DNA from: Physcomitrium patens | Taxonomy: Eukaryota > Streptophyta > Bryopsida > Funariales > Funariaceae | Length of the DNA stretch: 64,000 nucleotides | NCBI RefSeq assembly: GCF_000002425.4 | Contig: NC_037260.1 | Location: 13,387,516-13,451,515, forward strand | Direction of reading: 5' to 3' | Shown: positions 36,834 to 49,864 of the stretch, in pieces | Layout of the letters: each line of letters opens with the position of its first letter | Numbering within the stretch: position 1 is the first letter of the stretch | Translations under genes and position numbers: made by a program | The notes under the pieces: model-generated | Told to the model about the DNA's origin: nothing | Database searches by the model: none | What the model saw: only the letters and a program-made list of their open reading frames with translations

Positions 36834-38942
36834 TGTATGAAGCACACTTCGTAAAACGCATTCTAAAATTCACAGAAAAGTATTAAGTTGCTTGTTTTTG
36901 AACTAAGTTAGAATTCCTATGCCGTGTGATGCAGACGTTGTTTATACGTGCCAATCTGGCCGACAAGGAAGGGCAGCAAGCTGCTCAATATTTTGGCATT
37001 TCGGGGGAAAATCCTATCATAGTAATATGTCGTACCCTGCTGTTGTCTAAAGGCATAGAGTTGCAGTTTCGAGTGATAGTCATTTTAAATCTGAAGTACG
37101 TCATTGGGTTCATCTTTCTACAAGTTAATAAGAGGTAGGTCCAATGAGGTGGCAGTATTAACTTGAATATTATATTGAAAATATTGAAACATCATGTGCT
37201 TTGTGCATTAAATATATTGATAGACAGGATAGAAATGATTTTAGCCTCTTCTCTTATTTGTGTAAAGAACTCGTACTAGTTGACATGTGCAGCTTATCTG
37301 GGTTATAAGGGTTGCATGGGACGTTTGTTCTACGAAATGCACGTTTGAACCACTGATGCTGCATTTTGTTTAACTCAAAGATGACTGCTGACGGACTGTT
37401 ACCACTATTCTTTTGGATATGCTGCAGATAATGGCATATGTGTCGGTTGAGGAAGGTCCCAAGTACTTGTACGAAGGCGAATTCACTGTTACAGGAGTCA
37501 AGGTGTATTCACATGCATTGGATCTTTGATGCATGAATATTTTCACGTCCTTCAAGCTTGTAGTCTGGGGGTACTCATCTTCTAAGTTTCTTTGCAGGGT
37601 TTTGTGGAAGGTTTTCTAGCAAACACTTTGCCACCTTATTACAAGTCGGAACCAATCCCTGAACTGGTGACGTATCCCTCTGTGATTGCCACTATTACAT
37701 TTTGTCTTGTGCGCCAGTATGTGAATTAAGCTTACATTGCTTAATTTTTTCTCCCATCTGTTTTGAAAGTTCTAATGTTTTCAAATTCCGTTACAATTCT
37801 ATGCGCAGACGCTAGTCTTCATGTGTCTCCTCTGTAAAGCAGTTTATGAAATCGTGCGATAGTATTCTGTTATTTGCATATTTAGATCCTCATGTCTGAA
37901 TGCATGCAGAACAATGAAGATGTGAAGATAGCCGTTGGCAAAAACTTCGAGGAGGTAGTTCTTGATGAATCTAAGGATACCCTTCTTGAGGTAATCTTTA
38001 AGCATCAGAATTGCAGGACCTCAGTAACAACTCTTCATTGTATCATCCTCTTATGTCCTCTTTTTACGTGCCAACTTATGTTGTTGACCCTCTTTGTCCT
38101 GAGCTGGAGGTGATGAATGGGACTACTGGATAGTCTACCATGTAATGCCAGGAGTTTTTTCTGTAGCTTTGTTTTGTTTTGTTTTGTTTTGGTTTGTTCT
38201 TTATTTTCTCGTTTTCTTTGCTAAACTGCTGCTTAAACATGTGTAGTCTTATCACTTCTGGATTCAATCTCATTTACTGATGTTCTTTTTCTTCCCAGCT
38301 GTATGCTCCTGGGTGCAATTATTGTCAGGAGTTGGAACCAACATACAAGAAACTAGCCAAGCGGTTGAGAGACATTCCCTCTATTTCAATTGTGAAGATG
38401 GATGGGCTAACAAACGAACATCCTCGTGCAAAGGTGGGCCCTTGTGTGATGTTCGGAGTATCAATTTAATTAAATCAGTGTTGTTTTTGACCTGCCAATA
38501 TTGTTCGAACTCTTTTGAACTCTAAGTCTACTATCAACTGACACTGATGTCTTGTTGTTTTCTTCAGCCCGATGGCTATCCGACTATTCTTTTCTTTCCA
38601 GCTGGGAAGAAGAGCTTTGAGCCAGTGCGTCTTTCTATCCTTTTCTCCTGAGCGAGGAATTTATTGCTCAGTGCTGAACCTTGCATGAGATTGGAACAGT
38701 TCAGAATCATGCAGTGAATGTTCTTCAGGACCTGATAACCTTGAAGCTATGTTTGTAAATTAGAACTTCATTACTTAGAGTTGCAATGCTTGACAATGCA
38801 GATCACATTCGAGGGTGACAGAACAGTGAAAGGTTTCTATCAATTTATTAAAAAGAATGCAGCTATCCCATTTACACTGCAAAAATCTGGTAAGTCCAAA
38901 GCTACAAAGAAGTGTGCAGAAAATATGAAGGATGAACTATGA
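34140..38942 (+). CDS. ER protein disulfide isomerase (a-b-b'-a'), KDEL, 12 exons
   Basis: Exons: 34140-34720, 35437-35566, 36031-36193, 36328-36446, 36654-36737, 36935-37021, 37428-37502, 37598-37666, 37910-37990, 38299-38433, 38568-38624 and 38802-38942. All introns are GT-AG and phases agree, giving 573 residues. Residues 1 to about 30 are a signal peptide (VICLLSFLFLLVISNL). About 35-97 is a highly acidic, probably calcium-binding stretch. Domain a has the classical site WCGHC (131-134), with a possible N-glycosylation site NFT at 111. Two thioredoxin-fold b domains follow, and domain a' has an atypical site, PGCNYC (469-472), without the usual Trp. The chain ends KDEL (570-573), so it is retained in the ER lumen, where it would form and rearrange disulfides. 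It resembles plant PDIL1-type proteins with an acidic N-terminus; the exact subclass is uncertain. Confidence 0.95.
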
Positions 38943-40389
38943 TTAGACACATCAACCAGCTTTCTGCAACGGTCAATGACCATTCTAATACACAATCGAA
39001 ACATAGTAGATTAGCTGGTGTCCATATGCATAGGGTACGACGAACGGAAGCATGGTTAAAACCACTCGTCTTAAAACGCGTTGAGTTAGACCAAGCAACG
39101 GTTAAAATAACCAAGCATTTTAGTGTTGTATTGATTCTTAGGTAGAGAATCGCAGTTTAAATCCGTGACCCAGAACTGGGTCTAGGTTTACGGTTTAGAC
39201 AGAACTATAAATTAAGTCCAACTGGCATTTGAAGTTGTAATGTAAGATGTTTGATCAGCAACTTTACTTCTGGGTGGTTTTCGTCCTTCCGATGGTAGAA
39301 ACTATTAGAAGACAAATTCCTCCTGGATACCTTATGGATTCTAGAGTTTATTCACCTATTACACATTGATGACGTGCTTTCAATGTTGAGCGAATGTGTC
39401 ATTGTTGTCGCTAGTTTGTATTGTGTATCTTCGTGTTTAACTTTCACATAATTTTGGCATTGTTAAGTCAGTAAACTCATTCACCAGAATTACTTGAATT
39501 TAGAAATTACACGAAACCCAAATGATGTGGATTACCAATTCGGACAAGTATTGGGGGCCAGCCCCACTTACACCATGCGATTCTGCCCCAGTTGTGTCAA
39601 CTACCGAAATTTGAGGTAAACTAGGAAACTATTAATCGTAAGTATTTATACTTATCTGATTTTTACCAAGTGTGGTCAGAGAGCACCAGAATATGAAAGA
39701 CATGCATAAATAGCTGTGTGTCTAAAACGAAAAAACCCCAACACTAAACTGTTGTTAAACGAAAAGCAAGTATCTGGTAAAATATCAAGTAAAAGTACAA
39801 AACAGCAATCTAAAATAATTTATTTCCTCAGCACCAAACTACGCAAATCCTTAAACCATGAGACACAACGATTCAAGTGAACTTAATTGCTTTTATGGAA
39901 GATTTCCCCCCCTATGATGAGATCATTGCGGAACGTTCTTCGAAGTTCCAAAAAAAGCATCTCGCTCGATTCTGAGAGGTATTAACAAGCGCATGAAATG
40001 TAACCATTTACTTAATTTACATGCCAAGCAAATAATTCAATGAAAAAGCCACCGGATGATTTTTCCAGTGGAACAATAAGCACCCTCCGATCTAATCGAA
40101 TAAACATTAAATCGCTCTAATCCATCCCAATTAACTATAACAGAGAGAGCGAGGAGACTGTGAGAGATGATGGTGTTGAGGGGACAGCGACGAGAATACA
40201 AAATTCTCGCCGTGGACGGAGCAAGTGCATCTTCAGGAAGCCAGTCCTAGTCTTTTGTCTTGTGCCTTCTAGCTCCCGCTTTCTGCTTCCCCATGAGAAG
40301 AATAAGACGTCGCCTCATCATCTTTTCCTGTCTTGGACGTGCTGACGATGAGATTCTAGTGGCAGCCAATTTAGCGAGCTCCAGAAGCA
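38943..40389. other. Intergenic region between PDI and BRF1
   Basis: Contains the PDI 3' UTR and the BRF1 promoter and leader. Frames open here are short and have no conserved motif. The last 250 bases before the BRF1 start are richer in G and C and include a GAGAGAGCGAGG stretch at about 40143. Confidence 0.5.
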
Positions 40390-43300
40390 ATGGTGTGGTG
40401 CAGCTACTGCGCGAAGGACCAAGAGGCCGAGCGAGACGACATCAATGGCTTCACGTTAGTGTTCCCTCCTCTCTTGCAATTGATTGTTTTCCAGCAGCTG
40501 AATTGGGATGTGGTGTTGTGGGTTTAGGGCTGGTGATTCTGGGTGACGAGTATGGCGAGTATGAAGAGGGTTATGAATTTGGTGAGGAATCTTTGCTTGT
40601 TTGCAGATGTTGTATGGGATGTGGGCGCGTGCTGGCCGATGACTCTTACTCCACTGAGGTCACATTTACTAAGGGCGCCGATGGCTCGGTACGAACACTT
40701 GTCCTACTCTCTTGTTTAATTGTTTGTTTTCTTGTCGGTTGAGGTTACGTCTCCTAGGGTTTGGTTTGGATTTTGTTTTCATCGCCGGTTTTGGGTTGTC
40801 TGCTTGTGTCAACTGCACCGCCTTTGTTTTTTTTTTCAACTTTTATCAGCATTTTGTCAAAAATATTTTGGTTGATGGGGTCATCTTCACCTACATTACT
40901 ACTCGTGCAATCGAGGATGGAGAGGGAGAGAGGGAGACGGTGGGATGATAGTATGCGTGTTGATTCTGTTGCATTGATATCCTGTTGAGGGTTTAGAGTC
41001 AAGCAGAAGGGAATTTCATACGCAGCGGGCAGACCAGCATGATACGGTTAGCTGGTGCGCAAGGGCGTGTTCTTGGCTTTCAATCCGATTCACATGAGAA
41101 GACTCTCAATAAAGGTTGCACTTATTGAAGACCTTTCTTTAGTAGCAGTGTGTATTGCGTTTGGGAACGGGTTTGTTCTGCACTGGGAAATCTATGCTTT
41201 CGGTTCAATTATCTAGCTCTTGCTTAACCTGAAGTTGCTGTAGGAGAAGCCAGAACATGATGGTTTGTGTGTTCATCAGTTTTATTAAAATTTTTACGGT
41301 GAGCTCTTTCTCTTTTACAGAAGCTGATTGTGATGGACATTATGCATGATTATACCCGCTCGTGTCATTAAAATGTATCAGTGCATCTGATTTCTTAGTG
41401 ATATCGTGGGTATGCAGGCAAGAACGAAATACGAGAAATTGCGGAGCGACTCTCCATACGACCACGAGATGACATAGTGCAAGCTGCACATCGTTTCTAC
41501 ACGGTTGGCTCAAAATTTTTTATACATCTTTTACTTTGCTAAGGACTGGGCTAGAACTTCTATTCGCATTCATACCATTTTTGTAGTGGAAATTATGTGG
41601 GTGTTCCAAACTTGGTTGTTTGTTTCGGCTTCCATTCGTGTACGGGCCTTTGTTCTTACGGTGAGACGAATGTGCCTAATTTTTTGGCACAAAATGGTGT
41701 TCATTTCCTCACCTATGCTTCGTGCAGATTGCAGTCGAGCGTAATTTCACTAGAGGTCGACCAACGCCCCGAGTAGCTGGGGCATGCTTATACATTGTAT
41801 GCCGGTAACACACACTTTTACTTATCGAATGGGTGATGTTCTGTCTAACGTGAAGATATATTTTGTAGCTAAATTTAGTGCGATCATTTTATTGTAGGCC
41901 GCAGCTTCAGCATAATTTTTGCTGAAGCTCTCGCACTTGTGGGGCTGCTTTATAAACTTGTTCTTATTGATGTATACCGAAATTGTGTTTCCTACCAGGG
42001 GACAATTTGGATTGAGATGCATTCGTTAGTGTGCTTCAATCATCATGCATGATTTGGATGTTATATAAGTTTGACGTTTGAGTGCAGGCAAGAGAACAAA
42101 CCTTACATGCTCATTGACTTCTCCGACTCTTTGCAGACCAACGTGTACGAGCACCAATCCACTCTACTCTGTTTGACACCTAACGTGCCAATTTTGTAAT
42201 GATGGACATTTGCAACGAAGAATAACATGGGTTTTGCACTTGACATCTACCCACAAATGATTGTTAAATACCATGCCGAAAGCAGTCAGCTTTTGAATTA
42301 GTGGATTGCATTTTTGATGCTACGTGTTAAAGGTTTTAAAAAGGGTTTTGTGGTGTGGTGTCAACGCAGGTATGTATTAGGAGCAGTATTTTTGCAGTTA
42401 TGTCAACTATTGCGTCTGGAGCAGCACCCCATCATGCAAAGACCTGTCGATCCTAGTTTATTTATACATCGATTTGCTGATCGTGGGTTCCTTTTCCTTT
42501 TGAATAGTTCCTAATGGACTTTAAACCCCATGTTCATATCTCTCCTCTAGATCATAGCGGATTGCTAGTGTCTTCTTGAGCGTTGCTAACTAGTTACCAG
42601 CCCAGCAACTTCCTTATCAGAGAGATAAGATTTCGATGTTTCAGATGGCGTGTCCTCTTTTTTTGCTGCGGAGTTGACTGTTTTGTTGTTGTTCAGTGTT
42701 GTTTTCAGAGGTTTTCCCGTTAAGGTTTTTTTCAAGTAATTTTTTTAAACTACACACAGCGGATGGTTGTTAGACTTTATACATTCTTAGTTGTACAGCT
42801 CAGAAGATTTTGAAATTTAGATGTCAAGGTTGTTCCTACAGGATTGCAATTTGGAAAGAAGATGCATGCAGTTGCCAACTCTGCTTTGCGCCTTGTTGCC
42901 AGTATGAAGAGAGATTGGATGCAGGTGCTATTTTTTCCCCTGTTAGCGGTTGTTATCAAGCTTCTGTGCAGCGGATGATCTAGGAACTGAATGTTTACAA
43001 TAGTGCTACTGATTATCTAGATGTAATCTGCTTTTTATATATTTTAATTATTCGACCATGTTCCTTGATGACATGAAATTGGATTTGCAGACAGGAAGAC
43101 GACCAAGTGGTGTTTGCGGAGCTGCGCTTTTCATAGCAGCACATATTCATGGGTTTGAGCGTTCAAAAGCTGATGTGGTATGTATCTTAGGCATGGAGAT
43201 TTTAGTTTTATCGAATACATCGTTTGCGTCCTCAGGTACAGTTCGATTGAGCAGAATATGTTTGACCTTAGGGTTGCCTGCAATTCGTAGCATCATGGGC

Positions 43301-46300
43301 GATATAATTTCTTAAACTTACAAGGATATTTTGAGCCTGATATGAAGACAAGGTAGAATATGTGTGTTGTTCAATCTTTGTAGTTTACAGTACGCATCTG
43401 CCTCGTATTGTCCTCACGGTTGATAGCATGATTCTCAGGTAAGTGTGGTGCACATTTGTGAGGCAACTCTTAAGAAGAGGTTGGTCGAATTTGAGCAAAC
43501 GGAATCCGGCAGCTTAACGGTATGTTGAAGTTGTAAATGACTTCACCTTCGATACATCATGATTTCATAGCTAATCAGACCCTTAGATAACGGATGAACA
43601 ATGTAGTACACTTATTTCTCAGTAGTAAGGTAGAAAGTAGAAAGTAAATACATGAATAGGTCAAACTACTAATAGGACGATGGTGATACCTGATTTGATA
43701 TTTGAATAATTATCTCTTTGACTGCTATTCCTTATAAGCTCCCTGTATCACAGGCTGAGGAGTTCGATATGAAAGCGAAGGAGATTGATTTGCAGATCAG
43801 AGTAGGCCTTGTAAGCCCGCAGATTGAAGGCAAAGGGACCACCACAATTATGTGTGAGCATAAAGACATGGGTGTTGTGCATTTTGCGCATGGTCTTTGC
43901 CGTGGTTGTTACGATGAGGTGAATAAACATCTTACTTGTTTTCATGCTTTTCACTCCAAAAGGACTCTAGCTTAGGATTGTTGTTTCCTTATTTTCAATT
44001 CCTCCACCTTTGTTTTTGACCACGGTTCTACATGCTGATTCATGATAATGCTCTAGTCATATATTTAGATTTTTTGAATGTTCGTTACGCCTCTGATTTG
44101 ATGAAGTAGTATGGGATACGTACAAAGGTTTCGAGTTTCAATCATCACATTTTTTATTTCACATGTGATTTGCTAGAACTAGTGGCTGCTTTTTCTTTCA
44201 CTCCGTCTGTTCAAAAGATTTTGCTTTGCACGATACCTTCCTTACACACTATTTATGATGCAGTTCGTTAAAGTCTCAGGGGGTATGACAGGTGGCTCCC
44301 ACCCACCTGCCTTCAAACGTGCTGAACAGAAGCGGTTGCTGGAGGCTAAGAAGAAGGAGGATGAGAAAGCTTTGGTGCTTTGGGAAGGGAATGATGATCC
44401 AACTGCTATTAAGACCTATGAAAGACGAGGCCGAGGGAGAGGAAAAGAAGTTGTATTACATGAAGGGACTGATGACCCTCACTCCTTGGCTTCTGGTTCG
44501 CCCTCTTCTCAGAGAAAACCTAAATTGAAGGAGATAGCCAGGGGAGCGGCTGAGGCCTCTGAAGCTACACAGGAATCGCAAGACAGGAAAGGGGTTGCCG
44601 AATTTATCAGTGAAGTGGCGACAGACATTGCATCCCTGATTGATGATTCAGAGCCTGTGCTCCAGAAGAGGCAGTTGGAAATCCGAGTAGCTCTAAATGA
44701 GGCAGGAGAGGACAGTGGCTTAATCGATTCTGCGGGAGTTGACGAGAGAGAGGGAGATGTAAAGAAAGCGGAAGCTACAGCAGAAGATGGAGAAGCGTGT
44801 GTTGAGGATGAAGATGACAATGAGACGCTCTCCGACATTGATGACGATGAGGTTTACTTTCCCTTCTCCGGGTTTGCAAAATTAAATGAGATTAGTTGCC
44901 TCTAGTGACTTGATGTTGAATATCCTTCTTCTTTATACATTGGCTTGGTAAGGTTAAGCTCGGGTTCTTCTGTGTTGTCTGCTTTAAAATCCGCATTGTG
45001 ATCAAGAGCACTGGTTCCTGCCCCACATTGAAATTCTGGACTTCGAGTGCAGGTGAAAGGCTATCTTCACAACGACGAGGAAGTCAGGCTCAAGACAATC
45101 ATTTGGACAGAAATGAATAAAGAGTATTTGGAGGTTACATCCTATCCAAACATCCTGTTATAGTTCAATTCGATTTATCACGAGTATTATGCATGTTCTT
45201 ATTTGTACTAGTACTTTTATTCATGTATACTGGGTTTGGTGAGAAGTAACCGTGGTCAGATAATTTTTTTATCTCTACGTTCATGTTATCCTTGAATGTA
45301 GATGTTTTAGGCTTACTGTTTAGCTCCATTTCTGACTTTTGAGCAGTATATGTAACATGTCTTATCGTTCGTCTGATTGCATTCAGGAGCAAGAACAAAA
45401 ACGAGCAGCCATCGAGGCCAGTGAAAAAGCGCGAATCGCAGCATTTGAAGCAGCTGCCACAAACTCTGCCAGCGCAGCGGAGTTAGCTGCAGCTGCAGCC
45501 GCGGCAGTTGCTAAATTAAGGAAGGTTGGTGAAGATACATTTCTTTTTGTCTCGATATTTTCGATTGCAAAAAGTGAGGGATAAAGTGGAGGTTTTAACA
45601 CAGACAGTACTTAGCGGCACATTGTGGAAGCTGGTTTTGTTTCTCTGCAGGATCGTAAGCAAAAGAGACAAGATGAAGCAAACAGGCCACCTGCAGATTC
45701 AGCCGCTGATGCAGCTCGTCATATGCTTGTAAGCAAGGTATCAATTAGTCCAAGTTCCTTGTGCCCAGTCATTGCAGGATGTAGTGGCTGTTATTGACTG
45801 TTCGGTGCAGTATGGAGAGGATGATAGCGTATCGGTCTCAAAGAGACCGATGTACACGCTGATTTGTTTTCTGCACAGTGATTTCAACTCTCAAACGTCT
45901 AAGCAGATTGTCAAATCATATGTTGCCATGTCTCTTCGGTGTAGGTTAAACAGAGCAGTTTCTTGTTGGTGCTTAGAATTTTTCTGACATAACCCTAATT
46001 TTTGAAGTGGGACTTTTTGTGCTTGCCTGCAGAAGCTGAGCTCTAAAGTGAACTATTCTGTACTTGCAAACCTTTTCGATGCAGACGTATGTCCTATCAC
46101 TTGTTCTTGAAGTGATTTGTCTGGTGCAATAATTTCGTTCTTGACTCTTATAAGACAACCTACCGTATTTGTACTTTCCCAAATCATAGTTGAGAATGTT
46201 GAGAAGTTGAGTTAGGAATATTTCGTATTAAATGGTTCTGATGTATTTATTTCTTTTCCAGAACCCCGAGAAGGAGAAACAGCAAGCTAAAGAGGAAGCT

Positions 46301-46980
46301 ACAGATGATAGAGAAAACAAGCGTCAGCGCAAGGTGACTTTTGAAGACGATCTGACTGAGCAGGTTTGAAATGTTTTCTTTTTCTTTTCTCTTATCTAGT
46401 TATATTTGATTTTCGAATTGCTTTGACAATGCAGTTCGATAATTGCTTAATCGAAGGAATTGAGTACGGTATGTTACTTAACAAAAAGGCGAGAGTTAGT
46501 AGGCTTGTTGCACCTTGTGAACTTTTATGACCTGTTGACAATTGGAGTGAAGTTGACCTTTGCATGCCCCTCTGCTTCATACTTTTTGGGACTGTAGGTT
46601 TTAATTGAAGCAATCACTTTCCTCCCTCTTGAAAGCAGTGATATGGAAGTAAGCATTAAGAGGTTGTTCCCAGTAATTAAAACAGAAAGCCCACAAATTG
46701 GACAAATTTGACAGATGATCATGTGCTTTGAAAACTAAGTTGAGCTATTAATTTGCGTAAGTTTCTTTTGCTTATGCAGGTGCCTAACGTAGAAGCCAAG
46801 GAAGAGATAACCGTGGTGATGGAGCGTGAGAAAGTAGAAGAGAAAGTAGAAGAGAAAGTAGAAGAGAAGGTGGAAGAGAAAGACGTCGAAGAGGAGGAAG
46901 TTTATGATGAGGATGAGGAAGCCCACTTCGAGGAGTCGGCCCCATATGACGAAGAGGATTATTATGATGAGTACGAATAG
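40390..46980 (+). CDS. BRF1: TFIIIB subunit BRF1 (TFIIB-related factor), 18 exons
   Basis: Exons: 40390-40454, 40607-40688, 40997-41114, 41418-41503, 41728-41804, 42088-42144, 42370-42482, 42842-42924, 43091-43177, 43439-43519, 43754-43918, 44264-44851, 45053-45133, 45387-45524, 45651-45737, 46033-46086, 46262-46363 and 46780-46980. Phases agree throughout and give 754 residues. A TFIIB-type zinc ribbon uses C4, C7, C24 and C27. Two cyclin-fold repeats follow (AAHRFYTIAVERNFTRGR, then ALRLVASMKRDWMQTGRRPSG). Next is a Cys/His cluster (C317, H319, H329, C332, C335) resembling that of plant BRF1. A TBP-binding BRF1 homology block spans about 527-561 (LSDIDDDEVKGYLHNDEEV), followed by an Ala-rich coiled segment and an acidic tail. 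BRF1 joins TBP and BDP1 in TFIIIB and recruits RNA polymerase III to tRNA and 5S genes. Confidence 0.93.
46828..46885 (+). repeat. 12-bp tandem repeat in the last BRF1 exon
   Basis: Four to five copies of a GAGAAAGTAGAA-type unit encode the periodic acidic/basic tract EKVEEKVEEKVEEKVEEK near residue 705-722. The repeat is in frame and divisible by three, so copy number can vary without breaking the protein. Confidence 0.85.
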
Positions 46981-49390
46981 TGATGGGTGATGCCTGCAGT
47001 ATGGACTATCCTATTGTAAGCCACCTTTCAACTTGTATGTACATCAGGAAATTTGATCATTCGACATTTACCCTTTTAGGAAGAAACATTAAATGGCAGC
47101 AACTGCCCCAAACTTACCTTACAATGGTAGAATTGTACAATATTGAAGCTCTTTGTGGGCACTCTTAGCAGCCTGATTTAATGTGACTTGATGCACCGAT
47201 TAATCTAGGTCAACATGCTGATGCTATTGTTAATGGTGCTGGAAGTTTTGGTATGACGTTGGTATTACCCTCCAGCACCCGTCCATTGTGGCAATTTATT
47301 TGAAGATGATTTCTTTCATTTATTTGAAGGTGATTTGTCTCAAAAGTAGAGTGGCGGTGTATTGTTGGAACGTTATTTTATTTTATACTCAGCTCTCAAA
47401 TTTTACAGCATTGTGTTACATGTCAACTAATAAAGATTATAGTGGCATTAGTGTCTTGAAAAATATTTTAAAAATCTGTAAGAGAATTACATTGAAACTT
47501 TGATATTGTAACTTATTATAATTGTAATAATAAAATAACACTAATAGCATGTGTAGTAAGCTACATAAAACTTTGAAAAATTAAAAATATATAAAAGTAA
47601 AAAAAATTAAATCAATGTAAACAGAGACAATATTAAGATTTAAAATGTATATATGTATATATATATATCCATTTGCTATCTTCTTTTTTTCTTTTTTTAT
47701 TAAAGAATTAATCTTAAATACTATTTTGATGTTATTATTTTTTTTAAATTATTTTTAAAGTTTTAATTTGTCATTCATGTTTAAAGTTCAAACTTGCATC
47801 CTTCATGATTTGGAAAAGAATTGAAGTAAAAATAATACTGCTATTGGATTTTTTTTAGAATAAAGTAAAACATCTTTTTTTTATTTTTTATTACTTTAGT
47901 ATCAATCTGAAGCCATTCCTAAGTCCAACTTGAAGCTTTGGTTGCAAGGACCTTATTTCATGCCTTTATGAATATTGTAATGTGATCTATGTTTGTTCAC
48001 AATGACACCACTTAGAAAGTGTGAAGAATAATTTTAGATAATTTTTTAGATGTTTTTGGATATTCCAAGGTCATAGTTTAAATATTTTGTTAATATTTTA
48101 GGAACAGTTTGTCAAATGGAATACAAATTTTATGGTTTTTCTAAAAAAACTGCATTATCACTTTTGTAAAGTTTGAATAAAGATTAAAAATAAGACGATG
48201 AGAAAATACATTTCTAGTAGTTTTCTGTGATCCTAAACTTAAGTATAATTTATTCTTTAAATTGATCAAGCTAATAGGAGTTGATACTAACAAAATTTTT
48301 AAAAATTGGAAAAGAAAAAACAACTAACTTTATGTGGTATTAGCATTTGTAGGCTCCAAAGTAACTTTCATAAAGTTTTAGAGATATGAAAACAAAAGTT
48401 ACAACATCTGGTCGTTTGTTACTTACTATAACAAAAGTCCTCTTTTTCTTTTACAACATGAATGAAAGAGACAAGAAGATAATTATTAGCAAAGAAAACA
48501 AAACATTACCTTTTAAAAATAGTTATGTATGGATAAATAAAAATTTATATGATATTCTAGCAACCAATTCTTTTATGCAACTAGGACTTTTTAAGCACTT
48601 GGATCAAAAAGAATTGTTGTTACAAGAGTAGCATATAAATTATACTTCATTAAGATCTTTAAAAGCTTAAAATTAGATGTAATTTTTAAAATAATGTTTG
48701 AATATTAGATCTAATAAATTAAAAGCTTTATTGTAATTATATAAAATAATTAAATAATAAATTTATGTTATTTCTAATCTTCATAAATATGCTTAATATA
48801 ATCATTTTTATAATTATTTTAAAATGAGATTATATAGATATATAGATATATGTTTGGACTTTAGGATTGAGTGGTAAGAACAAATAATTACTTTAACATG
48901 CAAAAGTTTGAAAAATATTTAAAATTATAAATTGTATCCATTTGTTTTTAGAAGACTATGTTCTTTATGTTTTAATAAAGAATTTAGTGACGTTTCACAA
49001 AGGAAGTTTAATTTCATTCTATTATTTTATTTTGTATCCTCATTCTTTGGCTTTCAAACCAACTAGTGAAAATATTTCTTAGTTGTTGAAATCCTAGTGT
49101 ACTACATATATTGGAATCTTTAGGTTTTATAACCTTATTTTTACTATTATAAAATTGAACAATTTGGCAAGGGTGTGCATTGTCTTTTTATTTATACATA
49201 TTATTTGTATATTTAAAATAAAATTCATAAAAATGAATATGATCTTATTAAATAAAAATTACATTCTAAATATATCTAATATATTAGTGCTTGCTAAGAT
49301 TATATATATAATTTATATATTTTAGATGTAAAAATATGTTAGATATAAAAATATTACACATATATATATACAACATTTGTTCAATCTTTT

Positions 49391-49421
<31 letters not shown>

Positions 49422-49825
49422 GAAGTTAAAAGTCAAAATAGTCAAATTTTTAACATTATATTTTGATATATTATAAAATATTATAAATTTTTGAGGGTTT
49501 GACCATTTTAGAATAAGCAACTTTTTTATATATCCAATGATGTTTTTAAAACTTTAAAATAAAAAAAATAAAACTTATAGAGCAAGTTCTTGTAACCATT
49601 GGAATTATAAAGAGCAAAAATGGAAGAATATGTCAAGTCAAAATCCAAAAATATGGACGTAGACAAATGCATGAAGGTGGCATTTGTCTTCTTTACTTGT
49701 CTTTATTTTATTTTTTTCTAAATTATTTTTTAATACTAAAAAAATTATAATCCATATGAAATATTTTTATTATAGATCTTTTGGTGGTGGATTTAAAGCA
49801 TCCAAACTGTGCAATTTAAGACACA

Positions 49826-49864
<39 letters not shown>

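Noticed and set aside
46436-46469. Possible extra BRF1 exon between exons 17 and 18 (acceptor at 46435, donor at 46470)
   Set aside because: It has splice-like edges but is 34 bases long and would break the phase into exon 18, whose frame ends properly at the acidic tail.
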